From positions 235,682-299,681 of the forward strand of contig NZ_NGJZ01000003.1 in assembly GCF_003987595.1 (NCBI RefSeq): a stretch of 64,000 nt of DNA, written 5' to 3'. The notes beneath the pieces are model-generated. The model saw only the letters and a program-made list of their open reading frames with translations, was not told the origin of the DNA and did no database searches. The DNA comes from Vagococcus entomophilus. Its GTDB lineage: Bacteria > Bacillota > Bacilli > Lactobacillales > Vagococcaceae. Below are positions 45,590-54,491 of the stretch, in pieces. Each line of letters starts with the position of its first letter. Positions within the stretch are counted from its first letter, which is position 1. Both the position numbers and the translations under genes were made by a program.

Positions 45590-46570
45590 ATGGCGATTCA
45601 CCCACTTTGGAACAATTATCCAACGATACAAAAACAATTAAATGAAACTCAAAAAGTTATGACCAAAGCTGTTAAAATACGCAATGAAGAAATGACCAGC
45701 GCTTTACAATTATTTTTTCAGTCGGGAGGGAAGTTGCTTCGTCCCGCCTATTTTTTACTTTTTTCTTCTTTTGGTTCACTTTCCTCTAGTGAAAAAAGAT
45801 ATAAATTTGCAGCTTCATTAGAAATATTACATGCAGCAACGCTAATCCATGATGACATTATCGATGATTCTCCACTTCGTCGTGATAAACCTTCTATCCA
45901 AGCTCTTTATGGAAAAGATATCGCTGTCTACGCAGGAGATTTTTTATTCACAGTTTATTTTCAGTTACTTGCACAAGCAGCAGATGATTTCTCAGTTATT
46001 GAGTTAAATGCTTCCAATATGAGAAAGATTTTAGTGGGGGAGCTTGACCAGATGGATTTACAATACAATACTGATATTACCGTAAAACAGTATCTCCGCC
46101 ATATCAAAGGCAAAACAGCTCAATTATTTCAATTAAGCTGTTATGAAGGAGCGAAGTTTTCAAAGTGTTCTATTTACATCCAACACATTAGTCAACGTAT
46201 TGGTCATAATATTGGAATGGCTTTTCAGATATTAGATGACATTTTAGATTACTCTTCCAGTGAAGATAGCTTACATAAACCCGTTTTAGAAGATGTTCAA
46301 TTAGGCAATTATACGTTACCTTTGATTTTAGCGATGCAAGAAAATCGTGCTGTTTTTTTACCTCTACTTGAAAAAAAACAAGCGTTAAATCCAGACGAGC
46401 TCCGTACGCTCGTCCAACATATTCACACCTATAACGGTATTGATCTTGCCCAAAAAATAGCCGATCGTTTCACCAACAAAGCTTTGGCGGATATCAAAAA
46501 ATTACCGCAAACGCCCGAACGAGATATCCTAACAGAAATCACCAAACATCTATTAAATCGTCAAGATTAA
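45590..46570 (+). CDS. Polyprenyl (heptaprenyl-type) diphosphate synthase
   Basis: A 326-residue trans-isoprenyl diphosphate synthase. The first Asp-rich motif is LIHDDIIDDSPLRR and the second FQILDDILDY. The residues before the first motif (LEILHAATLIHDD) are small, consistent with a long-chain product for quinone side chains. The small subunit of a two-component enzyme is not adjacent. AGGAGG precedes the ATG. Divergent from menA, supporting menaquinone synthesis. Confidence 0.9.
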   Translation: MAIHPLWNNYPTIQKQLNETQKVMTKAVKIRNEEMTSALQLFFQSGGKLLRPAYFLLFSSFGSLSSSEKRYKFAASLEILHAATLIHDDIIDDSPLRRDKPSIQALYGKDIAVYAGDFLFTVYFQLLAQAADDFSVIELNASNMRKILVGELDQMDLQYNTDITVKQYLRHIKGKTAQLFQLSCYEGAKFSKCSIYIQHISQRIGHNIGMAFQILDDILDYSSSEDSLHKPVLEDVQLGNYTLPLILAMQENRAVFLPLLEKKQALNPDELRTLVQHIHTYNGIDLAQKIADRFTNKALADIKKLPQTPERDILTEITKHLLNRQD

Positions 46571-46571
46571 A

Positions 46572-46612
46572 AAGAGCCTGAGATATAACGCAACGTTATG
46601 TCTCAGGCTCTT
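46572..46612. terminator. Long hairpin after the polyprenyl synthase gene
   Basis: Nineteen-bp stem with one mismatch (AAGAGCCTGAGATATAACG and partner) and a 3-base loop. The T-run is on the minus-strand side; the plus-strand side has only CTTAG, so action on the plus strand depends on the very stable stem. The rest of the spacer up to 46841 shows only a 10-bp palindrome AGCGTACGCT (46799-46808) near the next start. Confidence 0.75.
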
Positions 46613-46841
46613 AGTATCCGAATAAGCGGTTAGAGCAAAAATAATTCTTTTAGTAATAAGCTAGAATCAACACAAATTTGAAGAAAACTTCCCCCAGATT
46701 CCTGCTCATTTCTTGGAATATGCGACTTTTGTTTTCCCCTCTTTTAATTCTTGTAAAATCATTAAAAATAGGAATTTAAATTGCTTTTTTTTTAGAAAAA
46801 GCGTACGCTAAATTCAGTTTTAAAAAGAGAAGAGGACTCAT

Positions 46842-47729
46842 ATGTTTAATTTTTTACCTAGTTCAGTACTTCAAATGAGTACTATTTTTTTATCAATTAT
46901 TATCGAAGCCTTACCTTTTGTCTTATTAGGTTGCCTAATTTCTGGGGCACTGCAAACTTTTCTTACTCCTGCACGTGTCAAAAAGATTTTACCCAAAAAT
47001 AAATTTCTTTCGATTATTGTAGGGTCGCTCCTTGGATTTTTCTTTCCTTCGTGCGAATGTGGCATTGTCCCTATCGTCAATCAGTTTATGAGAAAAGGGG
47101 TACCCACATATACTGCGTTTGCTTTCATGATGACTGCTCCCATTATTAATCCAATTGTGATCTTTTCAACCTTTATTGCTTTTAGCAACTCCTTTCGTTT
47201 TGCATTATTACGAATACTCGGTAGTCTATTTGTTTCTTTATTAATTAGTAGCTGGATTGCTTATTTACATAAGGGACCTGTTCTAAAAGAATCTTGGCAC
47301 GAGCATTCTTTTGATGCTGAACCATCCGTTTCTAAAAAAGAAAAGATGCTCTCTTTCTTTGCGCACTCTATTGATGAGTTTTTCGATACCGGTCGCTATC
47401 TCATTTTTGGTTCCATTCTTGCAGCTGCCATGCAAACCTATCTCCCGACTTCTTTTATGCTACAACTAGGATCCACCAAACTCATTAGTATCCTAATTAT
47501 GTTAGTCCTTGCATTTACACTTTCACTTTGTTCAGAAGCAGATGCCTTTATTGGTTCTTCTTTACTTAGCTTATTTGGGACGGCTCCAGTTGTTGCCTTT
47601 TTGGTATTTGGTCCAATGGTTGATATCAAAAATCTGATGATGATGCGTCAATATTTCCAAGGAAAATTCATCTTTAAATTTGTTGTATTTGTTGCCATTG
47701 CTGTAACCATTTTTGCCTACTTAGTCTAG
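46842..47729 (+). CDS. Permease of the COG0701/DUF318 family
   Basis: A 295-residue integral membrane protein with about eight helices. The signature GFFFPSCECGIVPI followed by KGVPTYTAFAFMMTAPIINPIV is typical of this permease family, whose substrate is not defined; two Cys flanking Glu hint at a metal or thiol. It pairs with the next gene (18-base gap) as in B. subtilis ycgR-ycgQ. AGAGGAC precedes the ATG. Confidence 0.88.
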   Translation: MFNFLPSSVLQMSTIFLSIIIEALPFVLLGCLISGALQTFLTPARVKKILPKNKFLSIIVGSLLGFFFPSCECGIVPIVNQFMRKGVPTYTAFAFMMTAPIINPIVIFSTFIAFSNSFRFALLRILGSLFVSLLISSWIAYLHKGPVLKESWHEHSFDAEPSVSKKEKMLSFFAHSIDEFFDTGRYLIFGSILAAAMQTYLPTSFMLQLGSTKLISILIMLVLAFTLSLCSEADAFIGSSLLSLFGTAPVVAFLVFGPMVDIKNLMMMRQYFQGKFIFKFVVFVAIAVTIFAYLV

Positions 47730-47747
47730 AGAAAGGAGACGAACAAC

Positions 47748-48617
47748 GTGATACGATTTCTAATATTAGCTGGTTATTTTGAATTGATGATGTCTCTACA
47801 AATATCTGGTAGAATTGATCAGTATATTAATACACACTACCGGTATTTAGTCATTTTGTCTATGGTGCTATCATTAGCTCTAGCATTGATCCAACTCTAT
47901 CTCTGGACACGCCAAGATGATGTACACCCTCACAAACATACTTGTTGTGATGATCACTGTGAGCATCATCATGGGATGGAGAAAAAAGGGCAAAAAATAC
48001 TTGTTTACTGCCTACTTACTTTACCGATTATTGTCGGATTACTTTTTCCAACCGTTAGCCTAGATGCTACAATTGTTTCTGCCAAAGGATTCCATTTTCC
48101 CATCAGTAAAGAATCGGTTGGAGATCCAGAAGTCAATACCCAATACCTCAAGCCTAACACCAGCATTTATTTCAATCAAAGTGACTACAGCAAACGCATG
48201 GATAAAGAGTTAAAACATTACAAAGATGCCTCTACTATTCATATTACAGATACAAATTATTTAAATGTCATGGAATTGATTTACAATTATCCAAGTGAAT
48301 TCCAAGGAAAACACATTGACTACACCGGGTTTGTTTACAACGATCCAGTTGAAAAAACAAATAAAATTTTTATTTTCCGCTTTGGTGTCATTCACTGTGT
48401 AGCTGATTCTGGTGTATTTGGCCTACTCAACTACACTGATTCGACTAGTGCGAGTACTACGCCATTCAAAAATAATGAGTGGGTCAAAGTTTCAGGTGTG
48501 ATTAGCACCGATTACTATGCGCCTTTTAAGGCAAGTATTCCAACATTAAAAGTTGATGCAATCAAGAAAGTCTCCGCTCCTAAAAATCAATATGTTTACT
48601 ACAACTTTGATGCATAA
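47748..48617 (+). CDS. TIGR03943 family protein with His-rich loop
   Basis: A 289-residue partner of the permease, starting at GTG with AAAGGAG upstream. One or two N-terminal helices are followed by a His/Cys cluster at residues 60-75 (HPHKHTCCDDHCEHHH), another helix (about 83-100), and a C-terminal extracytoplasmic domain of about 185 residues. The cluster looks like a metal-binding loop. Members of this family often occur with metal-homeostasis genes, so a metal role for the pair is likely but unproved. Confidence 0.87.
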   Translation: MIRFLILAGYFELMMSLQISGRIDQYINTHYRYLVILSMVLSLALALIQLYLWTRQDDVHPHKHTCCDDHCEHHHGMEKKGQKILVYCLLTLPIIVGLLFPTVSLDATIVSAKGFHFPISKESVGDPEVNTQYLKPNTSIYFNQSDYSKRMDKELKHYKDASTIHITDTNYLNVMELIYNYPSEFQGKHIDYTGFVYNDPVEKTNKIFIFRFGVIHCVADSGVFGLLNYTDSTSASTTPFKNNEWVKVSGVISTDYYAPFKASIPTLKVDAIKKVSAPKNQYVYYNFDA

Positions 48618-48660
48618 ATAAAAAGCCTTGAAAATTTTTAATTTTCAAGGCTTTTTATTT
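48617..48660. terminator. Bidirectional terminator, overlapping the VanZ-RDD stop
   Basis: Almost perfectly symmetrical hairpin (AAAAAGCCTTGAAAATT with its complement) with A and T runs on both sides. The last codons of the convergent VanZ-RDD gene lie within the stem. Confidence 0.92.
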
Positions 48661-49837
48661 TTTCATTCTCTTGGTTGCTTCCATACTCAAATTGACTGAC
48701 TAACTTCGTTTTACTCCAGCGTTCGTAAAAAAGTGGCTTTTGTCGTAAAGCTCCATATACTATGCAAAGAAAACCTAAAAAAAGCACGAAAGAGATGCCT
48801 GCATAGACAATGATTAACCATTGTGCTTGTTTTGCTCCACTTTTTTCCAAACTACTCACAAAAGGAGATAAAAAAGTAAACGGTGTAAGCATCAGCGGCC
48901 AAAAAACAAGATATAAGAGCCCATACCTTACTAAAAGGGCTTTAAACTGCAGTTGACTCGATTCTGCTATGACTTTAACTTTTACCAAAGCCTTACCTAA
49001 TGTCTGGCCCTTATAAAAATACGAAAAGCAAACAAAATAGAGGATTACCCACAGAACATAATTTAGACTAATCGTCCATAGAATCTCTCTTTCAAACACA
49101 TTGCCTAGTCGAAAAATTTTGGCAAAAAAGGCGGTTAATCCCATAAAAAATAATAACACAAGATAATCCACACCTAGCGCTGTTAACCTCCTGAAAAAAG
49201 GAATGGAAGTTCCTTTTTTTTGCTCCTTTTCCAGCAATTGCTCAATTGTCGGCAGAAAAAAGGTACAGAGTGGCGCCATTAAATACCCTATAGTTCCACC
49301 TAATGTATTTAAGAATAAATCATCTACATCAAACAATCGATACGGTCTTGGATATATTCCGTATAGACCAGACAACTGGGTTAATTCGAAAAATAAGGAA
49401 AATAAAAAAGAAGCAAACATCGTACGTTTCAACGACCACCGAAAATAATACCGCAAATATACACCAAATGGAAACAATAGTAAGACATTAAACGCAGGCT
49501 GTAAAAATACCGACTGCTTTAAGCTAGCCATGTAAGTCTGCGGGTCATTAATTTTAAGATAAGAGTCTCTCATGAACTCTTTTATGAACAGAAACGGCTG
49601 TAACTGAATTTTCATTCTGGTATACTGTGCCACTGCCTCTCGATCTGGAAGAGGTAATATCGTCATAAAATAGGCACAAACCAGATAAAATAGAAACGAG
49701 TATAAAATAACAGCTTTCACCGTCAAAAAAGCACCATTTTTTCGATACTGATAAATTAAAACAGGCACAAAAACTAGAAATAAAAGAATAGGGAAAACAA
49801 CTAACGCTGTTTGGATTGGAGCGACATAACTTGCCAT
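48638..49837 (-). CDS. VanZ-like/RDD fusion membrane protein
   Basis: A 399-residue two-domain membrane protein. Residues 1-200 form a VanZ-like domain with four to five helices (conserved LLFPFGVYLRYYF and FFELTQLSGLYG with DVDDLFLNTLGG). Residues of about 215-345 form an RDD domain (RRLTALGVDYLVL and YKGQTLGKALVKVKV). VanZ raises teicoplanin resistance in Tn1546, but chromosomal VanZ-like proteins are of unknown function. The ATG at 49837 has AGGAGG 8 bases upstream. An extended -10 TGGTATACT lies at 49864-49872. Confidence 0.9.
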   Translation of the reverse strand: MASYVAPIQTALVVFPILLFLVFVPVLIYQYRKNGAFLTVKAVILYSFLFYLVCAYFMTILPLPDREAVAQYTRMKIQLQPFLFIKEFMRDSYLKINDPQTYMASLKQSVFLQPAFNVLLLFPFGVYLRYYFRWSLKRTMFASFLFSLFFELTQLSGLYGIYPRPYRLFDVDDLFLNTLGGTIGYLMAPLCTFFLPTIEQLLEKEQKKGTSIPFFRRLTALGVDYLVLLFFMGLTAFFAKIFRLGNVFEREILWTISLNYVLWVILYFVCFSYFYKGQTLGKALVKVKVIAESSQLQFKALLVRYGLLYLVFWPLMLTPFTFLSPFVSSLEKSGAKQAQWLIIVYAGISFVLFLGFLCIVYGALRQKPLFYERWSKTKLVSQFEYGSNQENEKIKSLEN

Positions 49838-49975
49838 CGCTAACACCTCCTGTTTTTTCTTTTAGTATACCAAATTCATTCGAACTAAGGGGATTTCTAC
49901 ATAAAAACGCGATTTTTTTAGGATCAACAGGCAAAATAGAGACTTTTGGCTGCTTACTTCATACTCTCGGCATTA

Positions 49976-51733
49976 TTATTCTGCTTGATCTAAAAAGTAT
50001 AACTGTTGAAATCGCTTGTTGGTCTTTTTCAATTCTTTTGGCGCACCATGCATCTCAATATTCCCATTTTCTAAGAAAAGAACCTCATCTGCAGCTTCTA
50101 TTCCTACTAGGTGATGCGTAATCCAGATTACTGTTTTTTCTTTTAATACTTCAAAAACCGTTTGTAGCAGCTTTCTTTCCGTAATAGGATCTAAGCCAAT
50201 CGTTGGCTCATCAATAATCACAATCGGAACATCTTGTAGTAGAATTCTTGCTAGCGCAATCCGCTGTTGTTCTCCACCTGAAAAACGTTTCCCACCTTCT
50301 TCTACCATCGTATGGACTCCATCAGGCAAACGCTCAACAAGTTCTTGTAGCCCTGATCTAACAATCGCTTCATAAACTTCTTCGTCTGAAGCTTTGATGT
50401 TTCCTAAACGAACATTATTGATAATTGTTGTATCAAAAAGATGCGGACTTTGACTTAGAACTCCGATCAATTGATGGATGTTTGTATCAAGTTTTTCCAC
50501 ACTTGTTCCTCCAATTAACACACGACCTGTTGTAGGAGACAAATCACCATGAATTAATTGGGACAATGTCGTCTTCCCCGTCCCACTCTTGCCCAGTACA
50601 GCTGTTGTTTTACCTGATTCAATCGTCCAATTGAAATTTTGTAAGAGCCATTTTGCTTGAGCACCGTACTGAAAAGAAACATTCTCTAATTGAATGGTGG
50701 TATCTTTTAAGCAGAAATTTCGTTCGTTTTCTCCGGAAGTTGATTTTGGTTTAGGTAACGCATCCAATCTTTTGGCTGAGTCTTCATACATTGGCATTTC
50801 TGTCACAGCAGTTGCAATTGGTGCAAACGCGTCCATCAACGGAAAAAAAGCCAGAACAAAAGCAGCAATCCAGTTCAGTCCTGCATGACCTGTTTGATAG
50901 TAATACATGCCTGCCCAAATAAATAGTGCAATAACTACCCCGCCAAATATAAATTGAATACAAGTGTTTAGTCTTCGTGTAGCCTGATTTAGTGGTTCAT
51001 CTTGGGCACGGACTTCTTTTTCAGCTTGATTATAATGGTCCAAAAACTCTTCGTAACGCCCACTATACTGCCAGTCCCCTACTCCTAAAATAGAATCAGT
51101 CAATTTCCCGTATAACTCATGTCTTTTTTCTTTTCTTCGATAAATCTTCGCTTGGTTCATCAGTACTGAAACAAGGGGGAAAACAATGACTAAGACCCCA
51201 ATAAGTAAAAGCATTATTCCAGCAAATACAAGGGAAAAAGCACCAAATATCACGACAATGATGCCATATAGTAACCAAGCAATGAGTGTTGGAAAAATGG
51301 TCCGCAAATATAAATTTTGAATATGTTCAATGTCTTCTGCAAGTATCCCTAAAACGTCGCCAGACTGAAATGTTCCTCTCGCTTGCATTGCCTTTGATTC
51401 TAATGAACGATAAAGTTTCAAGCGAATATCAGAGGTCATCTTAAGCACCCAGTTATGACTGGCTAAACGCTCTACATATCTAAATGCTGGACGACCTATC
51501 CCAAAAGCTCTAGTTAGGACAATTGGAACATATACAAGTAAAATATTAACTGGATGTGTAGCTGACTTACTAATGAGATAGCCCGAGTTAAACATGAGAG
51601 CACTCCCACAAAAAAAGGTCATCATGCCCAAAAATAAAACTAACAAGAGTAACTTTTTATACTTTTTAAAGTAAGGACGAACCCAGGTATCCTTTCGTGA
51701 CAACAACAAATATTTAGATGTTTTCAAACCCAA
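49976..51733 (-). CDS. cydC: Thiol reductant ABC exporter, CydC-type subunit
   Basis: A 585-residue ABC half-transporter (six helices plus ATPase) that with its partner exports cysteine or glutathione and is required to assemble cytochrome bd. SALMFNSGYLISKSA and FGIGRPAFRYVERLASH match the CydC type. Walker A GKSGTGKTTL, signature FSGGEQQRIALARI, Walker B VIIDEPT. It starts at TTG (51733 or two codons later) 4-10 bases after AAAGGAG and overlaps its partner by 10 bases. In Bacillus naming the two subunits are swapped. Confidence 0.93.
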   Translation of the reverse strand: MGLKTSKYLLLSRKDTWVRPYFKKYKKLLLLVLFLGMMTFFCGSALMFNSGYLISKSATHPVNILLVYVPIVLTRAFGIGRPAFRYVERLASHNWVLKMTSDIRLKLYRSLESKAMQARGTFQSGDVLGILAEDIEHIQNLYLRTIFPTLIAWLLYGIIVVIFGAFSLVFAGIMLLLIGVLVIVFPLVSVLMNQAKIYRRKEKRHELYGKLTDSILGVGDWQYSGRYEEFLDHYNQAEKEVRAQDEPLNQATRRLNTCIQFIFGGVVIALFIWAGMYYYQTGHAGLNWIAAFVLAFFPLMDAFAPIATAVTEMPMYEDSAKRLDALPKPKSTSGENERNFCLKDTTIQLENVSFQYGAQAKWLLQNFNWTIESGKTTAVLGKSGTGKTTLSQLIHGDLSPTTGRVLIGGTSVEKLDTNIHQLIGVLSQSPHLFDTTIINNVRLGNIKASDEEVYEAIVRSGLQELVERLPDGVHTMVEEGGKRFSGGEQQRIALARILLQDVPIVIIDEPTIGLDPITERKLLQTVFEVLKEKTVIWITHHLVGIEAADEVLFLENGNIEMHGAPKELKKTNKRFQQLYFLDQAE

Positions 51734-53472
51734 TCTACTCCTTTCATCCCATTTACTAGTTTGCGGTAAAATCCATCATTTTGACTGACTTCTTCGTACG
51801 TTCCAGCTTCGACCAACTTCCCTTGATCCATCACTAAAATATAGTCCATTTCTTTCATCCAATGCAGCCGATGTGTCGCAAAAAAGACAAGATGTTCAGA
51901 AAATAATGGCAGCATGGTTTTTTTCAGTTCTGCTTCTGTTTCAATATCCAAATGTGCAGTTGGTTCATCAAATAATAAAATTTTTCTAGACTGGTCTAAA
52001 AATATTCGGGCTAATGCAACTCTTTGGGTTTGTCCCCCGCTAAGTGTTTGCCCTCCTTCTCCAATCACCGTATCTAAGCCTTTCGGAAGTTCAGAAATCA
52101 ACTCTGTCAATCCTGCATGCTCTACCGCTTGTATCATTTCTTCTTCTGAGGCGTTTGGTACGTAAAAAGAAAGATTCTCACGTAAACTTGCATGAAAAAT
52201 ATAAGGATCTTGCGGCAAATAAAAAAGCTGCTCTTGCCAACTTTTTTGCGCTAAGTTTGCAACAAACTGATGATTGACTGTAACCATTTCATCCGAAGTA
52301 GGCTCTAAAAATCCACCCAATAGTTTGATGAGAGTTGACTTACCCGAGCCTGACAATCCAACAACCCCAACCTTTCCATAACCCTGCCACTCAAAAGAGA
52401 GGTCCTTTAGGGTCTCAATTTTCTCTCTTTGTTCATTAGTTTGATAGGAAACACTGGCCTTTTCTAATGCAATTGAATCGTCTTTGCCATAGGTTTTACT
52501 TAATGGGAATGTTGCCATTTTTTTAGGTTCTGCTTGATCAAGAATTCGAAAAATTGCCTTTAAGGTGTTCCCACCATTTAAAGTCGCATGGTAGTCATTT
52601 GAGAAATCACGTAACGGCAAGAAAAAATCAGGTGTTAGTACCAATACCAATAAAGCAGGCAAAAGCGCAATACCTCCGTTGATTAATTTTAGCCCCAAAA
52701 AGACGGCCACGACCGCAACCGATAAAGTTGTAAAAAAATCCAATGCAAACGTTGATAGAATGGCAATTTTCAACGTACTCATCGTAGCTTTACGATAATC
52801 TTCACTCACTTGGTAAACATTTTTTTCATATTTTTTACTCAACCCGAGTAGTTTCAATGTTTCCAAGCCACGTAACGCATCGATAAAATGGTTGCTTAAA
52901 CGCTGAAAACCTTCGTATTGTTTGTCTGCTTTCGCTTTTGCAGCATATCCTAAGATAATCATAAAAACGATAATGATTGGAAAAACAAGCAAGACAATCA
53001 CACCTGAAAGAATATCTTGGGTAAATAAAAAGGCAGCAATAATCCAAGGAATAATCATCATATTCGTAATTTTAGGCAAGATTAAGGTGATATAATTTTC
53101 AATCTGACTAATTCCTTCTATTGCCATAGTCACCATATTTCCCGTTCCTTCTTTTTGAACAAAATTCGGTCCAAGCACAAATAATTTTTTCATAAATTTT
53201 TGACGAATGGCTTGAGATTCTCTATAAGCATAGGTGTCCAAAGATTTATCACGAATATACTGACATGCTTGTCGTAGCATAAAAAATAAAAAGAATAAAC
53301 CTACCTCTACGAGTTGATCGCCCACCTTCCCTCCGTTCCATAAGTTTGTGATACCTTTTGATAAAAAATAAGCCTGCCCAATAATGAAAAGAGCTTGCAG
53401 AACAGCAAGTCCTGCAAGCCCCCCAAGAACAGCTCTCATCTTCTCAATTCGGAATAAATTTTTATCCATCAT
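51724..53472 (-). CDS. cydD: Thiol reductant ABC exporter, CydD-type subunit
   Basis: A 582-residue ABC half-transporter forming the heterodimer with the next gene. The N-terminal QALFIIGQAYFLSKGI and the pattern of six helices match CydD. Walker A GLSGSGKSTL, signature LSGGQTQRVALARI and LLFDEPTAHLD are intact, so both ATP sites of the pair look functional. It overlaps cydB by 11 bases and uses GGGGGAG as SD. Confidence 0.93.
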   Translation of the reverse strand: MMDKNLFRIEKMRAVLGGLAGLAVLQALFIIGQAYFLSKGITNLWNGGKVGDQLVEVGLFFLFFMLRQACQYIRDKSLDTYAYRESQAIRQKFMKKLFVLGPNFVQKEGTGNMVTMAIEGISQIENYITLILPKITNMMIIPWIIAAFLFTQDILSGVIVLLVFPIIIVFMIILGYAAKAKADKQYEGFQRLSNHFIDALRGLETLKLLGLSKKYEKNVYQVSEDYRKATMSTLKIAILSTFALDFFTTLSVAVVAVFLGLKLINGGIALLPALLVLVLTPDFFLPLRDFSNDYHATLNGGNTLKAIFRILDQAEPKKMATFPLSKTYGKDDSIALEKASVSYQTNEQREKIETLKDLSFEWQGYGKVGVVGLSGSGKSTLIKLLGGFLEPTSDEMVTVNHQFVANLAQKSWQEQLFYLPQDPYIFHASLRENLSFYVPNASEEEMIQAVEHAGLTELISELPKGLDTVIGEGGQTLSGGQTQRVALARIFLDQSRKILLFDEPTAHLDIETEAELKKTMLPLFSEHLVFFATHRLHWMKEMDYILVMDQGKLVEAGTYEEVSQNDGFYRKLVNGMKGVDWV

Positions 53473-54490
53473 GAGAGTAAGCTCCCCCTTTTCCTAACCC
53501 AATTCTTTTGCCAAAAATATAGTACGACCATGCTTGATAGGCAAGGACAAATGGCAGGATTGTAAAAGCAATCTTGGACATCAAACTCAGTGTATAAGGT
53601 GTACTTGAGGCATTTTTGATTAGTAAGTCCGTGCTTGAACCTAATGAACTAATCATAACCCTTGGAAACAATCCATTAAATATCAAAACCACCACACCAG
53701 CTAAAACGAAACCTGTTGTTAAGAAAGATAACAGCTCTTTGTCTTTCCATGTGCCATATGCAGATAGACATGCACACAAAACGATTCCAGCAAGGATTGC
53801 AAGCGAAGAAACCGGACGAGCTTGAATAAAGTCTGTTTCTAGATAAACTAAAACTGCAAACACTACCAATCCCACAAACAAAACTGGATATAACCGTTTA
53901 GAAAGTTTTTGTGCACGCTCACGCACACTACCCTCTGTTTTAAGTCTAATATAATTTAAACCATGTAAGAAACAAATCAAGGTAACTGCAACCCCACCAA
54001 CTACTGAAAAAAGGTTGACATAATCACCAAAAGAAGCATAAATTCCCTTATCAGCTGCTAGAGGCATTCCTCGTACCATGCTGGTAAACATTAAACCAAA
54101 TAAAAACGGCGGAAGGATACTTCCTATAAATAAAGTCCAGTTCCAAAAATTACGACTCTTGGCTGTCTCCATTTTTTCTCTAAATTCAAAAGATACTCCT
54201 CGAATAATTAGCCCCACTAAGATTAAGAACAAAATGATATAATACCCACTAAAAAGAGTGGCATACCATTCGGGAAAAGAAGCAAACATCGCACCACCTG
54301 CTGTCAGTAGCCAAACTTCGTTCCCATCCCACACAGGTCCAATTGTTTCAATTACTTGATCGCGCTCTTCTTCATTTTTGACAAGAAAACGTGTCGCCAT
54401 TCCGACACCGTAGTCAAAGCCTTCCAAAAAGAAGAATCCAATAAACAGAACCGCAATTAGAATAAACCATAATAGTTGTAACCCACTCAT
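53462..54490 (-). CDS. cydB: Cytochrome bd oxidase subunit II
   Basis: A 342-residue subunit with eight to nine helices. The opening LWFILIAVLFIGFFFLEGFDYGVGM and IGPVWDGNEVWLLTAGGAMFASFP are strongly conserved. Pairs with CydA. The ATG is one base past the cydA stop, with AGGAGG inside the cydA tail. Confidence 0.97.
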   Translation of the reverse strand: MSGLQLLWFILIAVLFIGFFFLEGFDYGVGMATRFLVKNEEERDQVIETIGPVWDGNEVWLLTAGGAMFASFPEWYATLFSGYYIILFLILVGLIIRGVSFEFREKMETAKSRNFWNWTLFIGSILPPFLFGLMFTSMVRGMPLAADKGIYASFGDYVNLFSVVGGVAVTLICFLHGLNYIRLKTEGSVRERAQKLSKRLYPVLFVGLVVFAVLVYLETDFIQARPVSSLAILAGIVLCACLSAYGTWKDKELLSFLTTGFVLAGVVVLIFNGLFPRVMISSLGSSTDLLIKNASSTPYTLSLMSKIAFTILPFVLAYQAWSYYIFGKRIGLGKGGAYSHDG

Positions 54491-54491
54491 A

